From assembly GCA_002716625.1 (NCBI GenBank), contig PBAS01000032.1:1-64000 (forward strand): DNA of 64,000 nt, written 5' to 3'. Made by a program: the position numbers and the translations under genes. Every line of letters starts with the position of its first letter. Within the stretch, counting starts at the first letter, position 1. Source of the stretch: Phycisphaeraceae bacterium. GTDB taxonomy: Bacteria; Planctomycetota; Phycisphaerae; Phycisphaerales; Phycisphaeraceae. This document shows positions 9,257 through 18,558 of the stretch, in pieces. The notes under the pieces were generated by a model. The model did no database searches and was not told where the DNA came from. It worked only from the letters and a program-made list of their open reading frames with translations.

Positions 9257-9979
9257 TTAAGCCATACGAAGCACGTTTAGATAAGCCTTGACTGTCTGTG
9301 CAAGTCCCTGCCAGATTGCCTCTGCGATCAGTTCATGACCGATCGATACTTCTAGGATGCTAGGTACATGTTGGCAGAAGAACTGAAGATTGTGCACATT
9401 CAGGTCATGTCCGGCGTTGAGGCCGAGTTCTAGATCTTCAGCAACAGTCGCAGTCTGGATATAACGTTCAATTATTGATTCCGGGTGGCCAGCACGAAAG
9501 GCCGTGGCGTATCTTTCCGTATACAACTCGATGCGATCAGCTCCGGTCTCCGGTACATGCTTGACTTGTTCTACATCCGGATCCATAAACAAACTGACGC
9601 GGATATCCTGAGCCTTGAGGGCACTGGTAATCGGCTTAAGTCGGTGTCTGTCAGCGATCATCTTCCAGCCATGATCGGAAGTTGCTTGAGCCGGACTGTC
9701 GGGAACCAGGGTTGCTTGTGTGGGTTTGGCATGGCTGACAAGGTCCATAAACCGACCTTCAAAAGGGTTACCTTCAATGTTGAATTCAATTTCCGGATAC
9801 TCTTGTAGTATGCGGGCCAGTTCGTAAACATCTGCGGAGGTAATATGTCTTTCGTCAGGCCTTGGGTGCACGGTGATACCCTGCGCACCAGCGTCGATAC
9901 ACGTATGTGCAGCAGTAATTACATCTGGTATGCCATAGCCTCGACTATTCCGAAGCAATGCGATTTTATTAAGATTCAC
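9257..9979 (-). CDS. pdxJ: Pyridoxine 5'-phosphate synthase
   Basis: A 240-residue TIM-barrel enzyme that condenses 1-deoxyxylulose 5-phosphate with aminoacetone phosphate derivatives in vitamin B6 synthesis. Family landmarks are NLNKIALLRNSRG at the N-terminus, GITVHPRPDERHI, EFNIEGNP, TLVPDSPAQATSDHGW and GLNAGHDLN. The start is GTG (9979), inside the expected first strand, and no good SD is visible. The E. coli protein has a few more residues before the NIDH motif, so the start is consistent but not proven. DXP-dependent PLP synthesis is implied for this organism. pdxA is not in the window. Confidence 0.95.
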   Translation of the reverse strand: MNLNKIALLRNSRGYGIPDVITAAHTCIDAGAQGITVHPRPDERHITSADVYELARILQEYPEIEFNIEGNPFEGRFMDLVSHAKPTQATLVPDSPAQATSDHGWKMIADRHRLKPITSALKAQDIRVSLFMDPDVEQVKHVPETGADRIELYTERYATAFRAGHPESIIERYIQTATVAEDLELGLNAGHDLNVHNLQFFCQHVPSILEVSIGHELIAEAIWQGLAQTVKAYLNVLRMA

Positions 9980-10114
9980 ACTGAGTTTGGTCGTCGTCGT
10001 CGCCTTCTAAAAGCATCTGGCATGTCCCCAGGGGACCGGATGGGTTTCTGCAAAGTTGACAGGTTGATTTTTTATGTCACCACAATTGGTAGTTCGGGTG
10101 CAGTCCGGCGGTGA

Positions 10115-12085
10115 TTATGTGCCAGCCCGGTTCTTCACTAGATCATCGACTACACTCGGGTCGGCAAGTGTGCTTGTGTCACCAATTTGGTCTGTTTCAT
10201 TCTCGGCAATTTTCCGGAGGATGCGTCGCATGATCTTTCCTGAACGGGTTTTTGGTAGACCAGGGGCCCATTGGATCACATCCGGTGATGCGATAGGTCC
10301 GATCTCCTGGCGAACGTGTTGAATGAGTTCTTTCTTAAGGTCATCTGAGTATGATTGCCCCACCTTGAGCGTAACATATGCATAGATGCCTTGTCCCTTG
10401 ATATCATGCGGAAAGCCGACTACTGCCGATTCAGCAACAGATGGATGTGAGACAAGTGCACTTTCCACTTCAGCGGTACCTAATCGGTGTCCGGAGATGT
10501 TCATAACGTCATCGACTCGACCTAGTAGCCAGTAATCGCCATCAGTATCGCGCCGGCAACCGTCGCCAGTGAAGTACATTCCCTTGAATGTGCTGAAATA
10601 GGTGTCAACGAATCGCTGATGGTCTCCCCAAGTGGTTCGCATGATGCCAGGCCAAGGCTTCTTGATGCAAAGCTTGCCGCTTTCCCCATCCGGTAACTCC
10701 TTGCCGTGGTCATCCACGATCACGGGCTCGACACCAAAAAACGGTCGTGATGCACTTCCTGGTTTGAGCGAGTGCGCGCCGGGAAGGGGTGTGATTAATA
10801 TGCCGCCTGTTTCCGTCTGCCACCAAGTGTCGATAACCGGGCATCGGCTTTTGCCTACCGTCCGGTGATACCAGAGCCACACCTCCGGGTTAATTGGTTC
10901 TCCAACCGTACCCAGCAGTTTCAGGCTTGATAAATTACGTGATGTGATGGGTTCCTCGCCTTCTCTCATAAGCGCGCGGATTGCAGTCGGAGCGGTATAG
11001 AATTGTGTGACTTTGTACTTGTCACAGATGTCCCAGAATCGTCCGGCATCCGGGTAGGTAGGGATCCCTTCGAACATGGTCGTTACGGCCCCATTGGCCA
11101 TCGGTCCATAGATGATGTAGCTGTGGCCAGTGATCCAGCCGATATCAGCGGTGCACCACCAGATGTCACCATCCTGATAATCAAAAATATTCTTGAACGT
11201 GGTCGCTGCATAGACCATATAGCCACCGGTTGTGTGGAGTACCCCCTTGGGTTTGCCGGTTGATCCTGAGGTGTAGAGGATGAACAGCGGGTCCTCTGAG
11301 TCAAGCCATTCCGGCTCGCAATTTTCGCTGGCCTCAGCCATGTGGTCGTGCCACCACAGATCACGGTCGGGTGTCATCGGCACGTCATTTCCAGTTCGCT
11401 TGACCACCACGACATGTTCAATACTTGGGCATTCTGCGACTGCCTTATCCGCCTTGGTTTTCATCTCGATATCGTTCTTGGGCCCGCGTAGCGCAGTGTC
11501 CTGTGTGACCAATACCTTGCACGATGAATCGTTGATGCGGTCACGAAGTGAATCTTCACTGAATGCACCGAAAACAACAGAATGAATGGCCCCAATTCGT
11601 GCACAAGCCAGCATTGCAATCGGTAACTGGGGGATCATTTGCAGGTAGAGGCAGACACGGTCTCCCTTGGTCACGCCAATTGATTTAAGAACATTGGCAA
11701 ACTTGCAGACTTCGCGGTGAATCTGTCGGTAAGTAAACTTGGCCTCGTCACCCGGTTCATTCCCCTCCCAGATAATTGCAGTTTGATCGCCCCGGTTTTC
11801 AAGATGTGGATCAAGGCAGTTGACGGTGATATTGGTTTTTCCGCCCAGAAACCACTGGATCTCAACCTTGTCTGTGAAGTCATAACTGGAAACACGATCC
11901 CACTTTTTATGCCACACGAATTGGGAGGCGATTTCGCCCCAGAACTTGTCTGGGTTTTGGATCGAATCTTTATACATTTGGTCGTATTGATCAAATGACT
12001 TGACATGGGCTGTATCTGTGAAGGTTGATGGTGGTGCAAAAGTTTGGGCTGATTGACTTCGGCTTTGAGTTTTTGTCTGGTTCAT
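10115..12085 (-). CDS. acs: Acetyl-coenzyme A synthetase
   Basis: A 656-residue AMP-forming enzyme that activates acetate to acetyl-CoA. Visible motifs include [19 protein letters not shown] (adenylation P-loop), [10 protein letters not shown], the YFTGDG(C)RRD segment and the C-terminal [17 protein letters not shown], whose lysine is the usual acetylation control site. The length matches the family. The start ATG has a strong AAGGAG eight bases upstream. It appears to be a single gene, with pdxJ 135 bases downstream on the same strand. Control by lysine acetylation is family knowledge, not shown here. Confidence 0.97.
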   Translation of the reverse strand: MNQTKTQSRSQSAQTFAPPSTFTDTAHVKSFDQYDQMYKDSIQNPDKFWGEIASQFVWHKKWDRVSSYDFTDKVEIQWFLGGKTNITVNCLDPHLENRGDQTAIIWEGNEPGDEAKFTYRQIHREVCKFANVLKSIGVTKGDRVCLYLQMIPQLPIAMLACARIGAIHSVVFGAFSEDSLRDRINDSSCKVLVTQDTALRGPKNDIEMKTKADKAVAECPSIEHVVVVKRTGNDVPMTPDRDLWWHDHMAEASENCEPEWLDSEDPLFILYTSGSTGKPKGVLHTTGGYMVYAATTFKNIFDYQDGDIWWCTADIGWITGHSYIIYGPMANGAVTTMFEGIPTYPDAGRFWDICDKYKVTQFYTAPTAIRALMREGEEPITSRNLSSLKLLGTVGEPINPEVWLWYHRTVGKSRCPVIDTWWQTETGGILITPLPGAHSLKPGSASRPFFGVEPVIVDDHGKELPDGESGKLCIKKPWPGIMRTTWGDHQRFVDTYFSTFKGMYFTGDGCRRDTDGDYWLLGRVDDVMNISGHRLGTAEVESALVSHPSVAESAVVGFPHDIKGQGIYAYVTLKVGQSYSDDLKKELIQHVRQEIGPIASPDVIQWAPGLPKTRSGKIMRRILRKIAENETDQIGDTSTLADPSVVDDLVKNRAGT

Positions 12086-12784
12086 TAGATTGACTCCTTG
12101 CGAGCTCCCAGATCATTGAGGGTCTAATTTTAACAGGAATGAGTCGTGTTCAGCGTAGTAGAATCACCGATTTCGTTCGCTTGAGTCAACTGCGAGATCT
12201 TGATCACTCCACGAACTCGCCAGCTTAGAGCTATCCGGCAGTTCGGGCAAGAACCCGGCATGCTAAATCCGGTTGAGATCGAGGCTGAGGTAGAACAGGG
12301 ACTGCGGTCAAAATTGAGTACTTTCTGCGGGGAATGGTATTTTCACCAGCTCAAGATAAAAACATGCCAAGGCATCTATTTTCCTGCAGACCATATGGTG
12401 TCTTATCAATTCCAGGATTGAGTGGTGTTACGGCACCTTGTGAATCACCAGAGTGCCACTAATAGGCCATGTGTGACTGGCATGGTTACCTGGTATTACC
12501 GTCGTGGCCACCAATGGGCAACTGGCAGGTGTTGTGTATTTGATTAATGGACGGCTGACCCCTAGTTCCTCTGCAGGGCTACCAAGGTGCTGAACGAGAT
12601 TTGTGATATTTTATGGGGGGCGTTTCTGTGTCGATATGTTATCTAGGAAACAATTAGCAAGGTCGGCTTGGCGATTTGTAGATCTGATCCGCCGAATTAT
12701 CAAATGGCTAGGAAAAGTGCAGAATGTCTTTCTCCACAAACATCCTGATCTGCCCCAAACTTCTGAATCACCACGGACTGGACC
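12086..12784. other. Stretch of about 700 bases without a supported gene
   Basis: This gap between the acs start and the NYN-domain gene has only short open frames. One from TTG 12200 to 12421 (73 codons) and one short forward stretch near 12480-12590 give protein-like residues (GITVVATNGQLAGVVYLING) but lack credible starts and are cut by stops. It may hold the remains of a decayed gene plus the acs promoter. No hairpin, repeat or RNA family was recognised. Confidence 0.4.
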
Positions 12785-13321
12785 ATGCCGCTCGCTATTG
12801 ATTGCTATAACCTCTTGCATATACCGATGCCACCATCACTGGCTGGACTGGACGAATCCCGCCTTTGCCAGTTGTTGGCACGCAGCAGGTGGTCTGGGAC
12901 CGGGATTTGGGTGGTTTGTGATGGTGTGATCAAGCCGGGGGGAATTGGGCAATCACCGGTCCATCAGGTGGAACTGGTCTATTCAGGGCCTTCTCGATGT
13001 GCTGATTCTGTGATCATGGAAATGGTTGCTGCCAATTCAGCTCCATGTCGACTTACCATTGTAAGCACGGATCGTCAGATTCGTGCTGCGGCACGTCGTC
13101 GCCGATGTCACGTGGTGACGAGTAAACAATTCATTTCTGAGTTGTTGCAACTGCTTTCTGGTCCGTCAATGGGGGGGCATGGAGACCCGGAAAGCCATAG
13201 GCATACGGCCCTGTCAGGCCAAGAGGTAGACCAGTGGTTGAAGACATTTGGCGTCAATGACCAATCACTAGACCATGACCCCCTCAAGCCGTTCTACGAT
13301 CGTCCAACCAAAGACCATTGA
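12785..13321 (+). CDS. NYN-domain (YacP-like) putative ribonuclease
   Basis: A 178-residue protein with a PIN/NYN nuclease fold pattern: MPLAIDCYNLLHI at the N-terminus with the first catalytic Asp, IWVVCDGV in the second strand, ELVYSGPSRCADSVIMEMV carrying an acidic residue, and LTIVSTDRQI followed by ARRRRCHVVTSKQF, the usual last strand and helix. In Bacillus, YacP (Rae1) cuts mRNA on the ribosome, but whether this protein does the same is unknown. The start has only a weak SD. It lies 117 bases upstream of pyrH on the same strand. Confidence 0.78.
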   Translation: MPLAIDCYNLLHIPMPPSLAGLDESRLCQLLARSRWSGTGIWVVCDGVIKPGGIGQSPVHQVELVYSGPSRCADSVIMEMVAANSAPCRLTIVSTDRQIRAAARRRRCHVVTSKQFISELLQLLSGPSMGGHGDPESHRHTALSGQEVDQWLKTFGVNDQSLDHDPLKPFYDRPTKDH

Positions 13322-13438
13322 GTTTTGGACGCTAGAGTATGTGGGTAGAACTTGACCGAATGCAATTGGCCTAGTCCAATTGAGTCTTAGGGCGGCATCT
13401 GGACCGTCCAATTGTCGAACCGACATTGGTGAATTCAT

Positions 13439-14203
13439 ATGACCTCAACCCCCGCCAGCGACATGACTACCGTTGTGAACCGCCAGCCCCATTATAAGCG
13501 GGTGCTTCTTAAGATCAGTGGCGAGGCATTCTGCGGTAAAGGCGGATATGGGATTAGCGGCGATGAACTGGAATTGATCACCGAGCAGATTGCAGATGCT
13601 CATGATCTGGGTATTCAACTGGCAGTAGTCGTTGGCGGCGGCAATATCATTCGTGGCAGGTCCTTGGCTGAACAAGGCCAGATTGCCCAGGCTACGGCAG
13701 ACTATATGGGTATGCTTGGGACCGCGATCAACGGATTAGCGCTCAAGGAACGCCTTGATCAGACGGGGCATCCCGCACGTGTACTTAGTGCGATCAACCT
13801 GACTTCCGTTGCCGAGAACTTCATCCGTGGACGCGCAGTGCGTCATCTGGAAAAAGGGCGAATTGTGATTTTTGTATCGGGGACCGGAAACCCATTTTTC
13901 ACGACGGATACAGCTGCTGCACTTCGAGCGACCGAAATCGGGGCCGACGTATTACTCAAAGCAACCAAAGTTGATGGTATTTACGATAAAGATCCAGCCG
14001 TGCATCAAGATGCCAAGCGGTTTGACACATTGAGTTATCAGCAGGCAATGGATCAGCGTCTGGCGGTCATGGATCTGACGGCATTTAGCATGTGCATGGA
14101 GCATGATATTCCCATTGTTGTTTTTGATATGAAGACACCGGGGCGCATCGCTGATGTTGTGGCAGGCAAACCATGTGGAACCCAAGTGACCGCCACTAAC
14201 TAG
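13439..14203 (+). CDS. pyrH: UMP kinase
   Basis: A 254-residue amino-acid-kinase-family enzyme that phosphorylates UMP to UDP. Landmarks: RVLLKISGEAF, AVVVGGGNIIRG, MGMLGTAINGLAL, GTGNPFFTTDTAAALRA and VDGIYDKDP. About 15 residues precede the conserved KRVLLK strand; an internal ATG (13463) would give a shorter start, and no strong SD favours either. It is followed by frr, the order usual in bacteria, but rpsB and tsf are not upstream. Confidence 0.96.
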   Translation: MTSTPASDMTTVVNRQPHYKRVLLKISGEAFCGKGGYGISGDELELITEQIADAHDLGIQLAVVVGGGNIIRGRSLAEQGQIAQATADYMGMLGTAINGLALKERLDQTGHPARVLSAINLTSVAENFIRGRAVRHLEKGRIVIFVSGTGNPFFTTDTAAALRATEIGADVLLKATKVDGIYDKDPAVHQDAKRFDTLSYQQAMDQRLAVMDLTAFSMCMEHDIPIVVFDMKTPGRIADVVAGKPCGTQVTATN

Positions 14204-14314
14204 TTAATGTTTCCAATGAGAACTAAAACCCTGAGCAGCATAGACTGAACTGGGAATTACGGCGATGAAATGTGGCCAGTGTTGTCTAAGCGTAATATCT
14301 TGCGAGGATAAGTG

Positions 14315-14881
14315 ATGGACCTTGACGAAGCGCAACTGACTGCTGAAGAAATGATGGAGAAATCGACTGATTACCTCAAGAATGAGCTTGCTGGTGTACG
14401 TACCGGCCGGGCATCGACAGGTCTGGTTGAATTTCTCAAAGTAGATTATTACGACTCACCAACGGATCTACGACAACTCGCCTTGATCAGTGTACCGGAA
14501 CCAACACAGTTACTAATCAAACCATTTGATCCTTCAACAAACACACTTATTATCAAGTCCATTCAGAATGCGGGTTTGGGCCTTAATCCCATCGCAGAAG
14601 GAAAACAGATTCGCCTCAATCTGCCGGCACTAACCGGTGAGCGGCGTGCACAACTGGGCGGGTCAGTCAAACAGATGGGTGAACAGGCGAAAATCGCAAT
14701 TCGGAATGCTCGTCGTGATGGCAATAAGCACATTGATGCCGCGGTCAAGGACAAAACCCTGCATCTTAGCGAAGACGACGCTGAACAGGCCAAGAATGAA
14801 ATCCAGGAGCTTGTTAAGAAATATGAAAAACAGGTTGATCAGATGGTTGAAGAAAAGCTGCAGGAAATCAATGAAATGTAG
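14315..14881 (+). CDS. frr: Ribosome recycling factor
   Basis: A 188-residue protein that splits post-termination ribosomes together with EF-G. The sequence shows LKNELAGVRTGRAST, VPEPTQLLIKPFD, NLPALTGERRAQL and the C-terminal helix KKYEKQVDQMVEEK, and the length is normal. A GTG directly before the ATG is also in frame. The ATG at 14315 is about six bases after a GAGGA and is preferred. The gene follows pyrH by 111 bases and precedes an exported protein. Confidence 0.96.
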   Translation: MDLDEAQLTAEEMMEKSTDYLKNELAGVRTGRASTGLVEFLKVDYYDSPTDLRQLALISVPEPTQLLIKPFDPSTNTLIIKSIQNAGLGLNPIAEGKQIRLNLPALTGERRAQLGGSVKQMGEQAKIAIRNARRDGNKHIDAAVKDKTLHLSEDDAEQAKNEIQELVKKYEKQVDQMVEEKLQEINEM

Positions 14882-14919
14882 GCTGGTTGTCTTGGCCGTT
14901 TCCTGATCGGAGTGTTCTT

Positions 14920-15996
14920 ATGACAAGCTTTGCTGGGCAGATTGCAATGGCGGGCTTGCTTTACGCTATGGTCTTTGTGGTGCAAGATCCAGCATCAGCT
15001 CAACCAGGTGATCCAAGGGATGGAACCACGCAGCGTAATGGTGTTCTTGCCCGGGCCGTTGAACTGCTGATTGCTGATGCCAAGCTTCTTGATAAATATA
15101 ACCTGATCACGCTTAACGAGGAAGATAAGTCAGCCTATCAGTCTCATTTGAGTCGCCCCCATCCTGCCCTGAGTGGTTGGGGTGGTGATGAAGTGCCAAT
15201 GGTCCTCAAGCGGATGATCCAGCCATTCACTTCCAATGCCTATCGTGATACCTACATCCGGTGGCATTTGATGTGGGTTGTTAAACAAGCCGAACCTAAG
15301 CAGCTACGCAAGGCAAGCAGTGGTCTGCTTGAATTGGTCGAGCATATGCCCCCTCCGATCAACCTTTCGGAGCGTCCTGAATGGCGACTGGAACCTGAAG
15401 AGATTGGTAGCAAGTACTATAGCCTGATAGATTCCATTTCCGTCATTGTGGGTATTCCACCTTTTGATAAGCGATATGAGCCCCCAGGATCCTTCGACTA
15501 TATGACCTCGGCACGCAAGGCGGAAGCCGAGACCATCTTTGTCGAGGCTAGGGCGTTAAGGGACCAATTTAAAGTCGTCACGGATGAGGAGGCAAAGTCG
15601 TACAACCAACGGGTAAGATTTGTGAACTGGGCCATTCGGCAATACCGGGGTGAATTGATCTACGCGCTTGTGTGGACAGGCGATCCGAAGGTTGCCCAAA
15701 GAATCGTCAGTGCAATTGATCGTCATTCCTCACGGGGTAGTGGGCTGGCTGTGGACCTTTTGAACTTTCTTTACCAAGGTGCGTTCGAAGGGGCTTTGGA
15801 TCTCTACGAACCGCACATTTTGGATAAGATGCGCCAGCAATTGCTCACGGTTGCAAAGAGGGAAGAAGGATGGGGGACATACGGTGGTCAGCAGCGTAAT
15901 TTTGCTGACTATGCCTTTCACATGATCCAATTGCTGGAAGAACCTAGTTTGGCGGGGGTTGGCGGATATCGTCCTCCGCCCTACAGTTTACCTTGA
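14920..15996 (+). CDS. Exported protein of unknown function
   Basis: A 358-residue protein with a signal peptide (hydrophobic run IAMAGLLYAMVFVV, likely cut after DPASA). The mature region is soluble, rich in charged residues and helix-like; I recognise no domain. An in-frame TTG exists at 14887, but the ATG at 14920 has CGGAG seven bases upstream and gives a proper signal peptide. It lies 38 bases after frr and precedes another exported protein by 56 bases, so the two exported proteins may be made together. Confidence 0.75.
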   Translation: MTSFAGQIAMAGLLYAMVFVVQDPASAQPGDPRDGTTQRNGVLARAVELLIADAKLLDKYNLITLNEEDKSAYQSHLSRPHPALSGWGGDEVPMVLKRMIQPFTSNAYRDTYIRWHLMWVVKQAEPKQLRKASSGLLELVEHMPPPINLSERPEWRLEPEEIGSKYYSLIDSISVIVGIPPFDKRYEPPGSFDYMTSARKAEAETIFVEARALRDQFKVVTDEEAKSYNQRVRFVNWAIRQYRGELIYALVWTGDPKVAQRIVSAIDRHSSRGSGLAVDLLNFLYQGAFEGALDLYEPHILDKMRQQLLTVAKREEGWGTYGGQQRNFADYAFHMIQLLEEPSLAGVGGYRPPPYSLP

Positions 15997-16052
15997 TGCT
16001 CTAGAGTCAAAACGAGGTTAGTGCCCCGTCTTAATATGAGGGCTTCACCCTT

Positions 16053-18476
16053 ATGTGCAGCAATGGATTGGCTATAAAAGAAGATCAATATCCCAAGTCA
16101 ATGCGGTTGATCCTGACGGTCGTGCTTTGCCTGGTAGGTCTATCGCCGTGTCTGGGGGCCACAAGTTCACTGCCCGATGGTGCAGATCTTAAACTGGAAA
16201 GAATTCAACAAGCTATCAAGCGGGGGATTGAGGCGATCTACCGGATCCCACCTCCGGAAACCTTTAGGCCTGCCTGGAAATACTCCCATTGGAAATATCG
16301 CTGGGACCAGGAACTGCACCACGAAATTGGCAACCATGCATTGGCCGCCTGGGCCCTTTTGGCTTGTGGTGAGAGCTATCAAAATCCCAGATTATTTCGA
16401 CGGCTTAATATCGTGCTAGCCGCCGATCCGTCCTATGTATTTGACCGCGGAATGCGGGCTCTGATGCTTGCACACCTGCCCCGGGACCGTTGGGCCCGCT
16501 GGGTCAATCGCGACGGCTTGTTCCTGGCCAGTGCCCTAACGGAATTGGGGAACTTTAACCGCGCCTATACCGGTGGGTCAGCAACTGGAGCTGGTGACAA
16601 TGCTCACGGCCAATACGGGGTATTGGGGCTCGCAGGGCTGGATCGTGCCGGGTGGCGTAAGCTGGCCAAACATCATTGGATGCGGATTGATGCTTACTGG
16701 CGGGCTGCCCAGCAGACCACGGGCAAAGAAAAACCCGCTGGCTGGGCGATCTATTCACTCGATCCGAGTCATGGGACACCAATCAACAGTGGAATCCATG
16801 CCAACTCGCGGATTAGCGGCCCCATGACCGCCGGCGCGGTTGCGGTGCTTTACCTGACCGAACGGGCTATGCGTGGCCCCAGAATGGATGTTGGCCAGCA
16901 AAATATCTCACCTGAACTGCGCAAAGGTCTGGCATGGTTGGACCAGAATTTCATGATCGAAGATGAGGCTGAACATACCGATCGCAACTTCTATTACTTT
17001 ACAATTCAAAGTGTCGGTCGGTACACAGGCTATCGTACGTTCAACGGAATAGATTGGTTTCGGCGGGTAACCGCCAAGTTATTGGCTGAGCAGCAACCTG
17101 ATGGGTCATGGACCGGTCCCAAGGGGCGTTTGTTATCCACAAGCTTTGCTCTGCTCTACCTATCACGAGCGAACGATCCATTGGCCATCACCAAGATCCG
17201 CTGGTCAAACCCCAAGACACAAATCTCATCTTCCGCTGATACGCAGAGTCAAACGGTATTGCCAATAGAAACACGGGCAAGTAAATCATGGAATAATCGA
17301 CCGCACGATATATGGAACTTCGTTGACTACGCCAGTGACCTGTATGAAGCATCCGTTACATGGCAGATTGCCGAGTTGAATCAACCAGTTTACGAGTTGA
17401 TCGAGAGTCCGGTCCTTTATTTGGCAACCGATGACCGCTTTGATCTGACTGATGAGGAAATCGACGGATTACGAAGGTACATCGATGCTGGCGGGCTTTT
17501 GATTACAAACCCTGAAGGTGGCGCTGGTGCAGTGCAGGCTGCCATGCGTAAATTGGCGGGCCAACTTTTTGCCAGCCGGGGCCATGAACTGGTAAAGGTT
17601 CCTAGTGATAGTTCGATCTTTCATTTGCATGCGAGAAATGTCACTATGCCCATGCAAATGGTTCATAACGGTGTGCGGCCGCTGATGATTCATTTCATGC
17701 GAGATATTGGAGAGGATCTGCAGCGTTACCGAACCACAAACCCTAGTTTCTCGGCGTTGTCGAATATTTATCTTTTTGCAACAGGGATGAAACCTCAACG
17801 TCCGCGCCTAGCTAATCATCATGTGGTTCAACTGAACAACGTGCCGCAACGAAAATTATCAGCTGCTCGCCTGCAATACAGTGGTAACCATGACCCAGAG
17901 CCATCAGCATTAACGCAATTGCAGGCACTGCTTGCCAACGATCATGATATTGATCTTTCCTTATCTAAGGTTCTTCCGGAAGATCTGGCCGATCAACAGA
18001 TTGCTTTTCTCACCACAACGGGTCGGTTTTCTTTAGATGAGGAACAAACTAAATCAATTGGCGATTGGATTCGTGCTGGTGGGACATTATGGATTGATAT
18101 CGCCGGTGGTAATGAAGACGCGATCCCGAGTGTGCATGGATTGATCAAGCAGGTCTTCCCGGATCAGTTTGCCAGGCTATTGCATCGTGATGACCCAATC
18201 ATCGATGGTCGTCGGCTTGGGGGTTACGATTGTTCTCGCGTGTCATACCGGATCTATACCTTGCGATTAATGCATCGTCTCAATGAACCGCGTCTTGAAG
18301 CAATCCATGTAAAAGGACGACCAGCCATTATCTTTTCAACCATGGATTTGACAAGTGGGTTGGCCGGCTTAAACCATTGGCGTATCTTTGGATATACTCC
18401 ACAATCGGCACGGCAATTGGTTGTCAACGGATGCTTGTCGGTTTTGTCTTCCTTTGTGGAAAAGGTTGAACCTTAG
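16053..18476 (+). CDS. Large exported protein with DUF4159-type domains
   Basis: An 807-residue exported protein. After a signal segment (MRLILTVVLCLVGLSPCLGA) comes an N-terminal half of helical repeats (ELHHEIGNHALAAWALL, GQYGVLGLAGLDRAGW, MTAGAVAVLYLTERAM, FYYFTIQSVGRY), which look like the alpha/alpha toroid repeats of terpene-cyclase-like proteins. The C-terminal half has two similar segments, FDLTDEEIDGLRRYIDAGGLL and FSLDEEQTKSIGDWIRAGGTLW, each fitting a DUF4159 pattern. ATG 16053 has a GAGGG about ten bases upstream; ATG 16101 would start exactly at the signal peptide. The function is unknown. Confidence 0.8.
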   Translation: MCSNGLAIKEDQYPKSMRLILTVVLCLVGLSPCLGATSSLPDGADLKLERIQQAIKRGIEAIYRIPPPETFRPAWKYSHWKYRWDQELHHEIGNHALAAWALLACGESYQNPRLFRRLNIVLAADPSYVFDRGMRALMLAHLPRDRWARWVNRDGLFLASALTELGNFNRAYTGGSATGAGDNAHGQYGVLGLAGLDRAGWRKLAKHHWMRIDAYWRAAQQTTGKEKPAGWAIYSLDPSHGTPINSGIHANSRISGPMTAGAVAVLYLTERAMRGPRMDVGQQNISPELRKGLAWLDQNFMIEDEAEHTDRNFYYFTIQSVGRYTGYRTFNGIDWFRRVTAKLLAEQQPDGSWTGPKGRLLSTSFALLYLSRANDPLAITKIRWSNPKTQISSSADTQSQTVLPIETRASKSWNNRPHDIWNFVDYASDLYEASVTWQIAELNQPVYELIESPVLYLATDDRFDLTDEEIDGLRRYIDAGGLLITNPEGGAGAVQAAMRKLAGQLFASRGHELVKVPSDSSIFHLHARNVTMPMQMVHNGVRPLMIHFMRDIGEDLQRYRTTNPSFSALSNIYLFATGMKPQRPRLANHHVVQLNNVPQRKLSAARLQYSGNHDPEPSALTQLQALLANDHDIDLSLSKVLPEDLADQQIAFLTTTGRFSLDEEQTKSIGDWIRAGGTLWIDIAGGNEDAIPSVHGLIKQVFPDQFARLLHRDDPIIDGRRLGGYDCSRVSYRIYTLRLMHRLNEPRLEAIHVKGRPAIIFSTMDLTSGLAGLNHWRIFGYTPQSARQLVVNGCLSVLSSFVEKVEP

Positions 18477-18558
18477 AGAGATGATTGGTGCAACGTTTGA
18501 TTTCAACCAGGCGGCTACCAACTACCTATACATCTGATTATGCTAAAAGTACAACGCA

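Noticed and set aside
12200-12421. 73-codon forward frame in the acs-NYN gap
   Set aside because: TTG start without an SD and no recognisable family; reported only as part of a gene-free stretch.
12420-12500. Possible cobalamin riboswitch (GCCACT-like bases)
   Set aside because: Only a few bases match and no B12-related gene or supporting stems follow.
12603-12929. 108-codon forward frame ahead of and overlapping the NYN-domain gene
   Set aside because: Its second half lies in another frame of the NYN gene, which has clear family motifs.
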